This document shows, in pieces, positions 34,721 to 47,553 of a stretch of DNA of 64,000 bases. Below the pieces are notes generated by a model. The model made no database searches. It had not been told where the DNA came from and saw only the letters and a list, made by a program, of their open reading frames with translations. The position numbers were made by a program, and so were the translations under genes. Within the stretch, counting starts at the first letter, position 1, and every line of letters begins with the position of its first letter. The stretch spans positions 44,415,924 through 44,479,923 of the forward strand of contig OX393581.1 of NCBI GenBank assembly GCA_947652605.1, written 5' to 3'. The DNA is from Elmis aenea (Eukaryota; Arthropoda; Insecta; Coleoptera; Elmidae).

Positions 34721-34812
34721 AAAATAAAAACCTAATTTTACAACTCCTCTTTAGGGGGTTGTAACTCCGAAAGAAGACGTCTAAGGTAACATCTAGGTAA
34801 CATAAAAAAATA

Positions 34813-34905
34813 TAATTCTTCGCCCGCAATTCTTCGCCCGCAATTCTTCGCCTCCACAATTCTTCGCCCACATTTCATCGCCTACACAATTCTTCGCCGC
34901 CACAA
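34813..34905. repeat. Degenerate AATTCTTCGCC minisatellite
   Basis: About six imperfect units of 15-18 bp built on AATTCTTCGCC(C), immediately right of the foldback. Confidence 0.7.
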
Positions 34906-35294
34906 TTCCTAGACCCCTCAAAATAACACAACTTAGCAATGTCAAAACGAATTCCCTTGAAACTGTGTTTGATAATAGTGACATAGTGGTGGCTATCTAA
35001 CTAGTTAAAGTTTTAAAATAATACACAGGGTGTTCTTTATGCCCGGTCCATTTGGCTACACTTTAAAAATGAAAGTGAGTTTTATAAATGGAACTGTATA
35101 TTTTTACCTTTTTCTATCGATAATTGAATCAAATCAAAAGACAGATTTGATTTGATTTTCGAATATTTTCTATTTAGTTTAGTTATTATGTATTATGCCT
35201 TTTTCGGTTTAAAAGAAAGCCTAGTTTCAATAGAGTAGAATTTAAAAAAATGGAATTACTTGACGGTATTTTTATTTTTTCACGTTATATTTCC

Positions 35295-35580
35295 AGCGTT
35301 TCGCTTATATATTCATAAGCATCCTCAGGGCTACAACAAATTTACAAATCCCTTTCACAAACCAAATATTACAAAAAAAAGTACAATAACATTTCTTAAA
35401 TATTAAAATACATTAATTACAATTATACAAATTAACAGCAGGTTTTTCTTTTAACGCATAGTGGCGATTCAATTTTTAAATCTTTAATATTACGAAAAAA
35501 CTGTGATGTGGCTGAGTAAAAGGGATTTGTAAATTTGTTGTAGCCCTGAGGATGTTCATGAATATATAAGCGAAACGTTG
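35295..35580. repeat. Inverted repeat with ~60-bp arms
   Basis: Arms 35295-35354 and 35518-35580 are reverse complements with a few mismatches (GTAGCCCTGAGGATG and AAGCGAAACG in the right arm). The loop is about 165 bp of AT-rich DNA. Confidence 0.75.
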
Positions 35581-35670
35581 GAAACATGATGTGAAAAAAT
35601 AAAGTTACCTTCCAGTAATTCCAGATTTTTTAATTCTTCTCTATTGAAACTAATACAAAATGGACGTTGT

Positions 35671-35828
35671 GGCTATTTGCACCTACAGTAGGTACGAATA
35701 ATTGGCTATTTGCACCTACAGTAGGTACGAATAATTGGCTATTTGCACCTACAGTAGGTACGAATAATTGGCTATTTGCACCTACAGTAGGTACGAATAA
35801 TTGGCTATTTGCACCTACAGTAGGTACA
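35671..35828. repeat. 33-bp tandem minisatellite, 4.8 copies
   Basis: Units start at 35671, 35704, 35737, 35770 and 35803 and appear identical. The period is a multiple of three, so both strands stay open: 11-residue repeats PTVGANSQLFV (-) and LFAPTVGTNNW (+). Each unit contains ACCTACAGTAGGT, a near palindrome. I see no sign of a real gene around it. Confidence 0.92.
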
Positions 35829-36181
35829 ACCTTATTAGAAAGCCTAGTGTTAGCAATACATTCTTCTATACCCATTAAAATAAATAAAATCGTTTGACTG
35901 TTTTTTTTTTGGTGCTATAATAATTTACTTACCTACTAATAGAGCAAGGTCAAATATGAAACAAATCTATCTTTGGACTATTTTCTTAATTCAAAATTTC
36001 ATCTAGAGTAATTTTAGGCAAAAATTTGTCAGTAGCAATCAAATTTTTTCAGATTTGTTTAAGCGTTTTTATCTAAAAATGTCTCGGTTGTTTTAATGAA
36101 AGAATGTAAATGTCGAAGGCGGTTATTCTGTTTCTTTTGTATCCGAAAACGTTCAGCAGTGTGAAAATAGCAGTCAGCGTG

Positions 36182-36250
36182 ATATATATATATATATCTT
36201 AAGATTTAAGGGCGCTATAAATTGCGCATATTCTAATGTAGAATATGCGC
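36182..36250. repeat. (TA)n run and perfect hairpin
   Basis: A short (AT)n run at 36182-36197 is followed by a 12-bp perfect hairpin at 36224-36250 (GCGCATATTCTA, 3-base loop, inverse). Confidence 0.75.
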
Positions 36251-37587
36251 CTTAAAGCTCCAATCCGCTACCGAACACCGCCCTGTCAACTATCGATTGC
36301 AAGAAAATACCTTGGCAACGGGTATTATCAATTCCTTGCATTAGGATCAGTTTGCAGAACCTATTTTGTTAATAAAATTAGCGTCGGAAAGAGCCGGCGT
36401 TTTTTTTTTTTGACTTCCCGTTCAGACACAGTAATGTCCAATTACCGCTAACAGATCTCTATTACGTCTAACGAAGGTCAAAAAACCGGCGAAGTAATTT
36501 CGAAGGCAATAATAACCGAGAATATAATAAATATTATCTCATTTGCTACCTTCTGTAAGCGTAACTTTAGAAGATGATGACGCAGATGTAAGGTAACCCA
36601 ATTAGGATATGAGTTCTTGCAGCGAACAAACAGGCGGAGTACCCGTCGTCCATGGCAACCCCTAGACAAAGACCTGAGCTAACTCATCTTTAATAAGACG
36701 ATCAATTATGAAGCGAAAGAAAGTTCTGCACAACTTAGAACAATAATTATATTTTTCTAATTACATCTGTACCTGTTTTTGCCTCGTTCTTAGAGATTTC
36801 GCTTCCACCAACTTGTGATCAATGCAATAATTAAGGGAAACGTTAGTTCGGGAGTGTGCTGGAGTAAATATTTTGCTTTCCCATACGTATCCGTACGAGT
36901 TATTCTAATGCCCATTCACTGCATTTCGCATAAACTTCCCCAATAATCGAATACACCGCACCAGACGAATATTGCACTTCCGCAAAATCTAGTTTGCCCG
37001 CTTTATTTATAGTACTTATATGAGCTATTTTAATTCCACCCACATAAGAACTACGGAATATTTATTATTGTAATGTACGTACAGTCCCCAGAAAATGTTT
37101 CCTGCTGATGAGTCAAAATCAACAGGACATTCAACAGTAACAAACTAGAAATTTTGCTATAAAAAGCATTTTTGTTCATTGTCTAAATTAAACAGTGTAA
37201 TTTGCTAAACCTTTAAATATGGACTTATTTGGTAGTTTTTAAACACAAAATAATACGACCTTTGGTAATTTTTTTTTTGTGTATGATTTAATATTTAGTT
37301 ATCCTCAAATTATACTTTTTTTTGCAAAATACTTTTTTGGCAGTTTTATTTTTTGTCAACTTTTTATGATTCGATAAATAATTAAAGTTTTTTTTTTTTG
37401 AATTATAATACAGCTGCAGTTTATACCCTAAACATATGAACACTTTTCAGTACTACCTTTATTTTAAATTGGTCTATTCTGCTGCTGGCTAACCACCGAT
37501 CCCAGGGAGCGGTCTCTCACATCTAAAAAACTTAACGAAAATTTTGATTTTTATTTTATCAAGAATGTGGAATGATTTTTCATACCA
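36251..37587. other. Non-coding DNA, partly less AT-rich
   Basis: 36,240-36,660 and 36,780-37,100 have more balanced composition than their surroundings and could be regulatory or an untranslated exon. I recognise no protein or RNA in them. Confidence 0.35.
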
Positions 37588-37595
37588 CTTGGACC

Positions 37596-38037
37596 CAGGG
37601 GTGGGCTGCCAAATTTTGAACAACTGGCTCGCTATTATTTCGAAGCAAAAAAAAAATACGGTAAAAGAGTACTACTGTCTTCATTTATTTTTGTACAGTA
37701 TAAACTATATAATATAAATATATATAACAAAACAAAACATTTATTGCACAAAATAACAAAACAAAACATTTATTGCACAAAATAACTAAACAAAACATTT
37801 ATTGCACAAAAAAACTGATAACCTCCAAATTTAACATACTATGCTATGTATATGCATAATTAATTAATTAATTAATGTAGAGTCCATATGGCGCGATGTG
37901 CATGTTTTGCATAAACATACTATTAAAATGGCTTATTTTTTGGTTTTAGGGGTAATTTAACAAGCGGCTCGCCGAGTTTCAAAAATTTTAACAACCGGCT
38001 CGCGCGAGCCGGCCGAGCCGGCTCCAGCCCACCCCTG
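37596..38037. mobile_element. hAT MITE, 442 bp
   Basis: Both ends start CAGGGGTGGGCTG and are flanked by the exact 8-bp duplication CTTGGACC (37588-37595 and 38038-38045). Inside is a 29-bp tandem repeat, three copies at 37724-37810, and a (TTAA)n run near 37858-37876. The right end is rich in GCCGGCTCG. Confidence 0.9.
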
Positions 38038-38102
38038 CTTGGACCCCAAAATATACATTTTTTCTCAACCGGAATCAAACTGTTTTCTTAATAGTTATTT
38101 AC

Positions 38103-38624
38103 GTAACAAGAACAAGACCGGTTTTACTGGACGAGTAGACATTTTTTGGACGAGCCGCAAGCGAGTCCTGAAAGTATACGAGTACAGTAAAGACACTTTC
38201 CGGGTATGTTACGAACAATAGTTTTTCTGCGTTCGCCACTGACACCAAAATCACTATCGTCACCATCCATAATTAAACAATAACTTAACAAACTGCAGTT
38301 GAAAACGCGCTTGGTGGTATAATGACGCTTGTTTGCGCTAATCAACAAAACCACTCATGACCATGGCAACCAGCTACTTTTCGGTCTAGGCCGGTAAAGA
38401 CAACTCATTACCATGGCAATCAGTTACTTTCTGGCCTAGGCCAGTAAAGATGTATTTTCCAGTCTAAAACTTGATCGGAAACAACTGATTTTCAGGACGG
38501 ACGCAAAAAAATTTACTTGTTTATATTTTTTTCTGCGTATGCTTTCAGGACTCGCCTATGCCTCGTCCCAAAACGTTTACTCGTCCAGTAAAGTACCACT
38601 TTCCGGTCTTGTTACTATATTAAT
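38103..38624. mobile_element. TIR element of unknown family, ~0.5 kb
   Basis: Left GTAACAAGAACAAGACCGG and right CCGGTCTTGTTAC, with a further inverted match TTTACTGGACGAGTA. A ~48-bp unit (CCATGGCAA...GTCTAGGCC...GTAAAGA) is tandemly doubled inside at 38358-38450. No clear target duplication. Confidence 0.6.
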
Positions 38625-38639
38625 TTGCAGTGGATATTT

Positions 38640-40077
38640 TATTGTTTCTTTGGCATAATTAAGATTGGTTTATAATGTAAGATTTAGGTAACCATAAAGG
38701 TGTAACTTAAAGATTAGCATTAAACTGTAATACTTTTATTTTATCTAAAGTCGTTTTTAATAAGTGGAACATGTTATCAAATAATTCCCTCTAATTACCT
38801 CGGCAGTGAACTTAATTTAAAACCACTAATTTTGATTCTGGAAAGTACTAGTAACGATTAAAATCACTTTGGAGTCGAAAAAAACATTTTATGAATAAAA
38901 TATAACTAGCATATAAAAGGCAAAGAGTTAGATGCAGGCATAAAAAACTGTTTAGCCTTTATAAATATTCATGCTCAAATAACTAACAAATATAACTTTC
39001 TGAAATTGAAGTATGTTTATTTTATTAATTTTAATTTGATAAACAATTCAGTAATGTGCTACGGTTGTGAAAATACATAAAAAATTGAATATATGTTTAA
39101 AATTTGTGTTTTTCTGCAATCGATGTATAAAAACTTGCAAATAAATTCATTTTTTAAGCCGACTTACACGGAATTAATTAATTATTTCTCATTAAAAAAT
39201 TGTATTTCCTTAAAATTCCAGTTACACTTGCATGATAGAAAATATTAAAAAGTTTAACACATTGTTTTTTTGAATTTTTTTATAATGATTTGTAAAAATC
39301 ATTGTTTTGGACAAAAGAATCTTCGTTGAATGATAACATTTAACAATCTGTTCGTTTTGCAAGTTTTTTCGTAATTTTTTTGCGCGCTTTATTTTTGTTT
39401 TTATCTTCCGAAATGTACGACTTTGTGTGATAATTCGTATCCTGTGTGTGAGAGCGGTAATCGACATTTAGCTCTACGTTATAAGAATTTTTAACTCGTT
39501 CTGTAAATACACAAAGTGCTAATTATGCAAATTTCACGTTTTATCTTAATGCAGAATACATTTACATAAATTTTCAGGATTTAACGTTCATTATTTTAAT
39601 TAAATTATCTATTATGCTTACAGTAATTAGCTGATAACTAATAAGCGGTTCTTACACGAGTGTTCATCTTTTTTTTAATTGTTTATGTAACGCGTAATCG
39701 CGGAATGGCATAGGGAATTGTCGAGTTATTTGTAAATATGTGCGATAAATGTTTTTAACGGGGACTGTACATAGATCTATGGCTGCACATTCTGTATAGG
39801 GGTAGTTTTCCTAATGAAGGCAGTGCCGAAGCTGAGGGTGAAACAAAGAGCTAGATTTGGCTAATAATTCGCAAGCGGTTGGTTATTTCCTACAGTTCCC
39901 TCCTTCATTTTTAATATCGTATTATAAAATTACTTAATGGCCTCTACAAGCATGTAGGTTTTGTATTTTCGATTATATTCGCAGTCACTAATCGTTTTTA
40001 CGACTCTGCTTTAAGACATACGTTTGTCATGGCGCGATTTATTTAAAAATACATTTTAACGAACGCTTGTAAATGAA
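38640..40077. other. AT-rich non-coding DNA
   Basis: No gene or repeat boundary recognised. Confidence 0.45.
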
Positions 40078-40079
40078 TA

Positions 40080-41628
40080 CAGGGTGTCCCACATAACATT
40101 TCCATTTTTGTTTTGTTCATTAGATCAGTTTTATAAGTAAAGTGCCCTAATATGGAATACTTTTTTGTATTCGGCAATAATATTCACATTTATTCAACAA
40201 AATTTTGCAAAACAAATTATAAGGAATTTGTAATGAATACGCAACACATTACTCAAATTCTGGTACGATATTACGGTAGATATTTCTAATATAGCTATTT
40301 TTTTAAAATGTTACTACTATTCCATATTAAGCTCCCGGGGAACCTAATATGGAATACTAGGGGTTCTTAATATGGAATATAGAATTATATAGGAAATATA
40401 CATTAAAATAAACAACTGCTCATAGATTAATCTTTCATTTCTTTCTGATTTGCATTATTACTTAAACCAAACCAAAACTCTGTTATTTATGTAAATTAAA
40501 TTATAATTCAAGTGTCATTCGAACTAAATGTTGATAATTTATTTATTTTTTACAGGTAGGACAATAGAATTGTTTTTTGGGTATTTTGCACATTTTTCGT
40601 GTGCCCATTTCTGACACTTTTGACACTGAACCCATATTGCTGTACTTAGTGACCATAATCATATTCATTAAAAGGCACCTCTATGTATTCCATATTAGGC
40701 GTCAATGGGACATTTCAAAAATCGGTATATGTAAAACATGAAATGGCTCCAATCAAAATTTTGGTCTATTTAATTGAAATGTGAAGGCTCATGCAAAATA
40801 AACATGCAATAAAATATTTTATATCATTTACCCTAGCATATAATATTTTGCACTGAAAGATTTAGCCTAAAAACTCAGTAGCACGTGAAAAATATATTTG
40901 AAACTGTTACGTAATCTAGTGAATATTTTTTAACTATTTTACATTTGGGAATGTGTGATCAATGTACAAATAGGTACATATACTTTTCAACAGATATCGC
41001 TTATTCATTGTCATAAAACTGATGTATTCCATAATAGGTAACTGTTCCATATTAGGGCACTTTACTCTACCCTCTTGGGGTACTTTTTAATAGAGAATGT
41101 AACTGTTATTTTAGTTTTTTTTTTAAATCACCTACCATTTTTGAGATATTATCCCTAACTTCATTTTTTCCTAAGAGCGGCGAATTGGCTATAATTAGAA
41201 CAGTTGAATGAGTCTTTTTTTCCTCCTTGATTGATAAAAACAAAAAACAACTGTCATTTGACATTTAATTAGTCGTTTTTTGTTTCATAGATAGCTTGAT
41301 AAGTGATTTTTCTTGATTTTGTGACTTATTTATAAAAATAGGTACAGCAAGTAATATCTCATTAAAAAGAGGAAAATAAAGCACATTAGAAAGTACCAGA
41401 AAGTAACAATAAAATAGATCTAATGAATAAAACAAAAAAGTTATGAGTGAAAAAAAATTCTACATTTTGATATTTTTGCTATAACATCTGAAGCACAGGA
41501 ATTTTGTAGTTTTAAAAATTGATTGTAGCTCCTCTCATACTTGGGAATAATTCATCTAATTCAAGCAAACCCGTATCTCTTATAATAGGCGAGATCCTCA
41601 TGCTGGAAATATTATCTAGGACACCCTG
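40080..41628. mobile_element. TA-flanked palindromic MITE with a nested element
   Basis: Ends CAGGGTGTCC and GGACACCCTG with TA outside (40078-40079 and 41629-41630). Subterminal arms are inverted (TTCATTAGATCAGTTTTAT against AATAGATCTAATGAAT). The left arm is split by a second element at about 40136-41068. Confidence 0.75.
40136..41068. mobile_element. Nested TIR element with TAATATGGAATAC motifs
   Basis: Inverted ends AGTAAAGTGCCCTAATATGG and its complement. The terminal motif (C)TAATATGGAATA also occurs several times inside in both orientations (near 40322, 40352, 40370, 40685 and 41026). No ORF. Confidence 0.65.
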
Positions 41629-41630
41629 TA

Positions 41631-43500
41631 TAGCTGAAAAAGCCAAATACTTGGTAAAAACATAAAACTGAGTAATCTAAGTCAAAAGTACAAGTGTTAA
41701 AATATCTGAAAATTTTCTTAAAATGTAATTTTTAAGTGTTGTTTTTTTTAGTAGGGTTTAATTTAATTAAAATGTATGTTACTAGTTACTGGAAGTGTAT
41801 ATTTAATTTTTTTTTAAAATTCAATATTCTTCTTTCATTAACATGTGCCTAAATCAATTAGGTACTTATGTAAAGTTGACACCTTCCTTCATTGATACAA
41901 AGTCATTCGCATGCAGTTAAAAATTTCTAGTTCATAGTTTTGGTACGTACTTGTTAGGTGATGCCTGAACTACTTGACGTAAGACTTTTTTGCTTGGAAA
42001 AATCAGAGAATCTAATATTTCACGTAAACCGAGAGGGCACAAATATGATCTTTTATTGGCAGGGTTAATTGTTTGAAAGCGCGCCATGTTCGCCTGCGGC
42101 AGCCAATCAATAATCGAATAATGAAATAAAAGACAGTCTACAGCGAGAAAATTAGCGGCTAATCATTTGTGACGTCAGCTGCTACTACCTTCAAGGTTTT
42201 CTAATGCAACTTCAAAACTTTTCATTCATTTAAAGTTAAATGATTGATCAGCCAATAAAAAACTTTAAACGAGTTTGATAAACGTTTTAATTAAGAAAAT
42301 GGAGGCAAAATTTTCTTGATTACAAAGAAACTTTACTTGTCTTCTGCACTTAAGATAACACACCATAGATAATTTTACATTTCCTTTAAAAACAATATTT
42401 AATTCCTTATTTTATTTATAAGTATATTATTATTATTTGAGTTACGGTATAATTAATTTAATTACAAAAAATGTAGAATATTATCCGTTCGAGCTCTTAG
42501 ATCAGTTATTTGACCTGAAGCGACTTGTGTCTATAAAGTAGAAATGTTTTTAGGTGCTGAATAAAATGATAAATAAATAATTTTGATTGTCTGTGTTCTT
42601 CAATTATTCGCTCTTACTTTTCTCTTTAGGAATAATTGACGTTCTCTTGTACTATGGATCATAAAATTATAATTTCTTATAAAATCAAAATACTTCTACA
42701 ATTATATTTTGAGATCGGTCAAATTGTGATTAAGTTGTCGATCGATTTTAAAATGTTTGCGGGTAAAGAAGTTATTTCGCCCCAGAAGAGACGTTTAGTG
42801 TTTTATGTTCTCAAACTTGTAGCAAAATTAGATATGGGGACGGAATTTCCAGAGGGTGCTGCAGTATTCGCCCCCCGCGGACTGCCGGGCCAGTACAATC
42901 ATACAACACATTAAAAATCATAGCACCCTGCAGCGGTTTCTGGTACATTACCCCGACTGATGGCCTTGCCTTGGTGCACTTGCTGAGTTTTGTCTGGTCG
43001 TGCGATTTCACAAAAAAACGGACAACTGCTTTATATTTGCTTAGACACATTAATATTTTGTCATTCTGCCGGAAAAGGAATCTATAATACTAATTGTAAT
43101 TTATCTTTGGTCATTTCATTGTGAACATTATATTTATTATCTATTTTTTACTTAAAAATTGCTTATTTAAATTTATACCTACTCACAATATTTATCAATA
43201 TTATTAGGACACTTTTTACGTAAAATTAATTTTTTTTAAATAAAATTTACTTAATTACTTAATTTCATTTGCTTTAATCAGTTTTCTTATTTTAAATATA
43301 GGTTGTAGTAGCAGCTAGCACAGAGCTTTTCTGATTTCTTGACAGTTTTTATTTCTTTAGAAATGTGTGACATTAAATTTCTTGAGAATTTTGGAGAAGG
43401 TGTAAAGCAATTTAAAATTATTTTTGTTTAAAATAATGTTAATCGTATTTAAGAGACAAAACTTATTGGAATTGTAATAATGTTTATTTATAGCTGAAAT
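41631..43500. other. Non-coding DNA with a short unassigned ORF
   Basis: A 92-codon frame (42636-42914, +) overlaps a 79-codon frame on the other strand (43050-42811). Neither is recognised. The stretch 42,840-43,000 is GC-richer than its surroundings and may be an old element. Confidence 0.3.
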
Positions 43501-43560
43501 CAGGGCCGGCCCAAGAGTATCTGACGCCCCTAGGCAAAGATAATTTGGGCGCCCCATACA
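43501..43560. mobile_element. hAT-like left terminus, isolated
   Basis: CAGGGCCGGCCCAAG resembles the ends of other hAT elements here (62250). I found no matching right end. Confidence 0.4.
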
Positions 43561-43571
43561 TTATCGTATAA

Positions 43572-43650
43572 TATATTTTTGGGGATTTACCCAAACGTCG
43601 AGCAGCAAATGTACAAATTTTAACGCGGGTAAATCCCCAAAAACATATTT
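43572..43650. repeat. Inverted repeat, ~20-bp arms
   Basis: TTTTTGGGGATTTACCC and GGGTAAATCCCCAAAAA flank a ~35-bp loop. Confidence 0.75.
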
Positions 43651-44048
43651 ATATCTATAAAAATCATATTATTATGAATTTTTAATTCTTTTAAAATTAA
43701 TTAACGCTAATACATTTATAAATACATATTTATATGATTACTCCTAATATTTTTACGTCTGAAATACAAAAATTAAGAAACAAAATTTGTCGGGCTTTTG
43801 CTTGGGCGAAGTTTTGATTGTAGATGCAATTTCATGTTCTATAGTTCTATAGATAAATTATTCATAGACAAATGAGTCGTTCATGATACATCGTATAGCG
43901 AGTGTACGTTTCTGTAAGTTTTTAATTAAATAAACTCCTTTCTGAACTTGTTACCGATACTGACATTGTCGTAAAAATTCTCAAGAACAATTAACACATT
44001 TTATTTTCTAAATAGGACCGTTTAACTTAAGCAATTGGAAAAATAAAC

Positions 44049-44191
44049 ATAACGGAGCTAATGTTCGCAGACGACATGGAAAAAAATTGCAACATAATCT
44101 AGAAACTCTAAACCTAGAGTTGGAAAAATTAAATATGTAAATAAATACCGAAAAAACTAAAACTATGATCGTTACAACAGAGAACAAAAGG
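44049..44191 (+). pseudogene. Non-LTR reverse transcriptase fragment
   Basis: LMFADDM (the FADD catalytic motif) is followed, after a frameshift and one stop, by QHNLETLNLELEKLNM and INTEKTKTMIV. This is the palm region of a LINE-type reverse transcriptase; no other part is present. Confidence 0.75.
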
Positions 44192-44261
44192 CTTATCATC
44201 ACTTTAGTTAGTATAGATAAGTATTTAATAGAAAATTAATTTAAAAAAAATTGTAGATATA

Positions 44262-44885
44262 CAGGGTGTGTAAAAATTGGCGGAAGCGCTACACGTGGCG
44301 TTGTTCTTCGTAAAATTCTAAGTCGAAAATCTTAATACGAAAATGTTGTACCATGCTTGCTGTGTCTGCAAGAGGTCCTCAAAGTTTTGAGATTAGTCCT
44401 TTAATAAACGTTATTATTTAATACTTGCAAATGAAAAAGCTGCAATTTGGAATAAAAATAAATTTCGAATAGTATTTTTTTCCTAGATATTGTGTTCTTC
44501 CTTTCAAAAATTGGTGTTGAAAATATGTAAATCACTAATTTGAATGAAAATAATACATATGGCAACATTGTCATTAGTTGTCATCTCTGTTTTCCTCGTA
44601 ATTATTTCTAGTTTGTGTTATACGATACCCAAAAGTTTGCAGCTATGTTTACGAACTGAAGGCTTTTAGTTCGAACAAAAATTGTAAATACCTAAGTAAA
44701 AATTGCTGATAAAAAAATGTCCAAACGCAAATCAATGTATGCAATGTTGCCAATTTTTGTTTCTTTAAATGGTTCCTGAGGCCATAGGAAGCATGGTACA
44801 ACATTTTTGTATCAAGATTTTCGACTTAGAATTTTACGAAGAACATCGTCACGTGTAGCGCTTCCGCCAATTTATACACACCCTG
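44262..44885. mobile_element. TA-flanked MITE, 624 bp, ~130-bp arms
   Basis: CAGGGTGTGTA and its inverse at the ends, with TA on both outer sides (44260-44261 and 44886-44887). The long inverted arms are well conserved (GGCGGAAGCGCTACACGTG). No ORF inside. Confidence 0.88.
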
Positions 44886-44887
44886 TA

Positions 44888-47397
44888 TACTTACATTTTT
44901 GCTCAGCAACTGCTTTATCAAGAATTAAAAAATAAAAATCTATCTCAATTTTTGTTTAAAATCCGTTCTGATTTTATCATCTGCTTTGTACAAAAACTGT
45001 TTTTTTTTTAAGTTGACTCTTGTTCTAAACCAAGCATTACACCTTAGACCTTAGCAATGTTTTCCGCATCTGTTAACATTTTTTCAGTTTTTTTTTTTTT
45101 TTTAAATTAGTAAGGCTGGCGCCCCCGTCTCTTGGCGCTTAAATGCTTGAATACTCCATAAAAGCTACTATACGCTATTTTAGTTTATTTTAAAATAAAT
45201 AGATATCATTATCATTTACTTGTATTTTGCTTTTTTTAAATATTTGTGGTTTTTCCGCGAAGCGAATATTGTAGAACAATTATGAACTTTATTTCGATAA
45301 GAATCACTAGTAGCACTCAATAGATTTATCTTCTCAATAGTATGTTTTGTAATTATATTTTTTAAGTCCCTGTTGCTGTCAAGAAATAGTTAAAAATGTT
45401 TTATAGAGAGATGTGTAAACAAATACATTTTAATGAAACTAATTAAACGCCATTTAATTTTTTGTAACTAACTTTGCACGTCCAGAGGCATCTTCATATA
45501 CGTTTGTATTCAAATAAGTCACTTTAATTTAATATTGAACACTAAAATAAAATGTTTTTTGCAGGTAAAAATTAATAGAATGGTCAAAAACTGTTTCTGT
45601 AAAGATTTACACTCGTTTGTTCCAAAATAAACTGAAACATTATTAAAAGATTCCAAGCTATGCAACCGTACGCACGTATGCGTGAAACGGATAAAGTGCG
45701 GCCCCCAGTGGCGCTCCAGATTGATTATTTTAAGCTAAATGTCAATTAGCGTTAATTACAGCGTAAATATTCACTTCAATAGCGGTAAAAGGTGTTAACA
45801 TCGTTTTAATCACGTGGCACGCACGCTTTATAACCCACCCGGAAATATTAACAAGTCACCCCTTTTTATATTTAGAAAAAGGGTGAGCAACCCTTTTTTA
45901 AGGGCACTGATTTTGCGAGGGTAAAAAATAGTCTTGTATTTACTCTAATTGTTTATCAGAGTATTTATACTTGATATTGTTGGATAAATTCTTCAAACAA
46001 AAAGTGGTTCTACTGATTTTAATTTGTGCCATGCAATAGTAGAGTAAATAAAATATACACTAATTAAGTAAAACAATTAATATATTTCATTATGTTTACC
46101 TTTTTAAATGTTTATTTATTTTATAATTATTTTTTATGAATTAAACAAATAAAAAATGATTACTTAGGTAGCATTAATGGTTTTTTATGGTTTTAGGTCA
46201 TGTCTTAATTTACTTTAATTATTAATTAACACGGTAATTAACCCATTTGATTCCTAAGGCAATTAGAATAACAATAACAAACTGTCATGTAGTCATTTTT
46301 TCCTCGTACAAGTAACCAACCATATCAATAAGCATGGTCGTTGAGCATTATCTGGCTTCGGAGACAATATTGTGTTGCGAAAATACACCAGAGGGTCATA
46401 AAGGGTTGTTCCCCTAAGTTAAAAAAGGGTTTGTATGTTAAATAATGTAAAAAATTGGGGTTAAATCTCTGCGCAGGGGTTTACGATGGCTAAAATTCTA
46501 TTGCGATGGCCCTATCCCCACCGACGAAAGCTTTCGCTCGAACGTAGTCAGTTTGCCTTCGATAGTCAGTCGAAGAGCTTTGCACATGCTCCACCCCTTT
46601 TTTGAAGATCTGTGCACTTTTTATAGTAGGTTGATGTAAATTTCATCTCAGTGTTTAAAAGGGTATGAGAGGGTGCACTTCGACATTTTTTTCCTTGCAT
46701 TTTACGATTAGCAGCTGGTGGTTTGGTTTAAGTTCTTGTATCTGGTTGCTCGAGATTAATATTTTTGGTTCTAAATGGGGCACAGTTTTATCATAAATAT
46801 TTATGATTACAGGATTTTTGATAAAGTGTTTTTTTTTTAAATAAAAAAAAAATTAAATTTAAAAAGATATTTTTAAATTATTTTCATAAACTTGTAACTG
46901 AAAAATATAAGTATTGCTTTAGTTAATTGATAGTATAGAATTTTTTTTTTAATGCCGGTTGCTTCTTTGAAGCTGTGATATCCTACAACCAAGATATTTT
47001 TTAAATTTCATGTGGTAATGTCTTTATTGGATACTTTACAATGACGAGTAAGTAATTTTCAAGCTGCATGAAGGTTGTTATTATTATTTAAGTAAAATTT
47101 AGTCAAATACTTTAAGTTCTGTGTCATTTTTGTTGTTATGTACTGTTCAACTTTGTGACTGTTAAAAGCTTGTTCGAAGTTTTAATGAAAATGCTTTATT
47201 TCCAAGCAAATTTTATTAAGTTAGTAAAAAGTATTTTGTGTTTAAGCTGAACTTCCCTCAATTTTGTTGTTGTAGTATTAGAGTGCTGCATGGCAATGTT
47301 ATAATATAAGTAAAATTAGCTACTTTGGTAATGTATGGCAAATTGCAAATAAAAAAATAATTTTAAAGTATTAAAAATTATCCGTTGTTTAATACTA
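44888..47397. other. Non-coding DNA
   Basis: No gene seen. A moderately GC-richer island at about 46,480-46,610 carries no recognised motif. Confidence 0.4.
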
Positions 47398-47553
47398 AGC
47401 CACTAGAGTATCTAGCATTAGAGTAGTTTTGGTGTATCTGGAACAGTGTAAAATAATTCTCATAGCCCTATTTTGCAATTTTTGAAGCCGGTCTAAATCT
47501 TTAGTATTCGCCAGAAATCAAATACTAGAGCAGTATTCGAAATGGGGTGCTAT
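47398..47553 (-). pseudogene. Non-LTR reverse transcriptase C-terminal fragment
   Basis: Reads IAPHFEYCSSI-stop-FLANTKDLDRLQ, then KLQNRAMRIIL and RYTKTTLMLDTL in one frame. This is the region after the polymerase core in LINE-type elements. One stop codon replaces the expected Trp. Confidence 0.8.

Larger units (their letters stand above)
32380..34790. repeat. Foldback repeat split by a hAT insertion
   Basis: The sequence at 32380-32450 (GACGTCTCC...GGAGTTACAACCCC) is inverted at 34720-34790. A second pair, 34220-34325 and 34560-34660 (around CTTCACAAG and GACCCCTGTT), is also inverted. A local palindrome around 34105-34225 centres on GTAACTTACTTACGTAAC-like sequence. The hAT at 32499-34091 sits in the left arm. 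Confidence 0.65.

Noticed and set aside
35518..35580. Hammerhead ribozyme (CTGA...CGAAAC strings)
   Set aside because: The core should read CTGATGA; here it is CTGAGGATG, and the three stems cannot be drawn convincingly.
42636..43050. Overlapping 92- and 79-codon frames in a GC-richer patch
   Set aside because: No recognisable domain, no intron signals and no paralogue in the window. I could not support a gene.
43501..45130. A complete hAT element from CAGGGCCGGCC to the GGCGCCCCC stretch near 45120
   Set aside because: The right side has no inverse terminus and no target duplication, so only the left end is listed.
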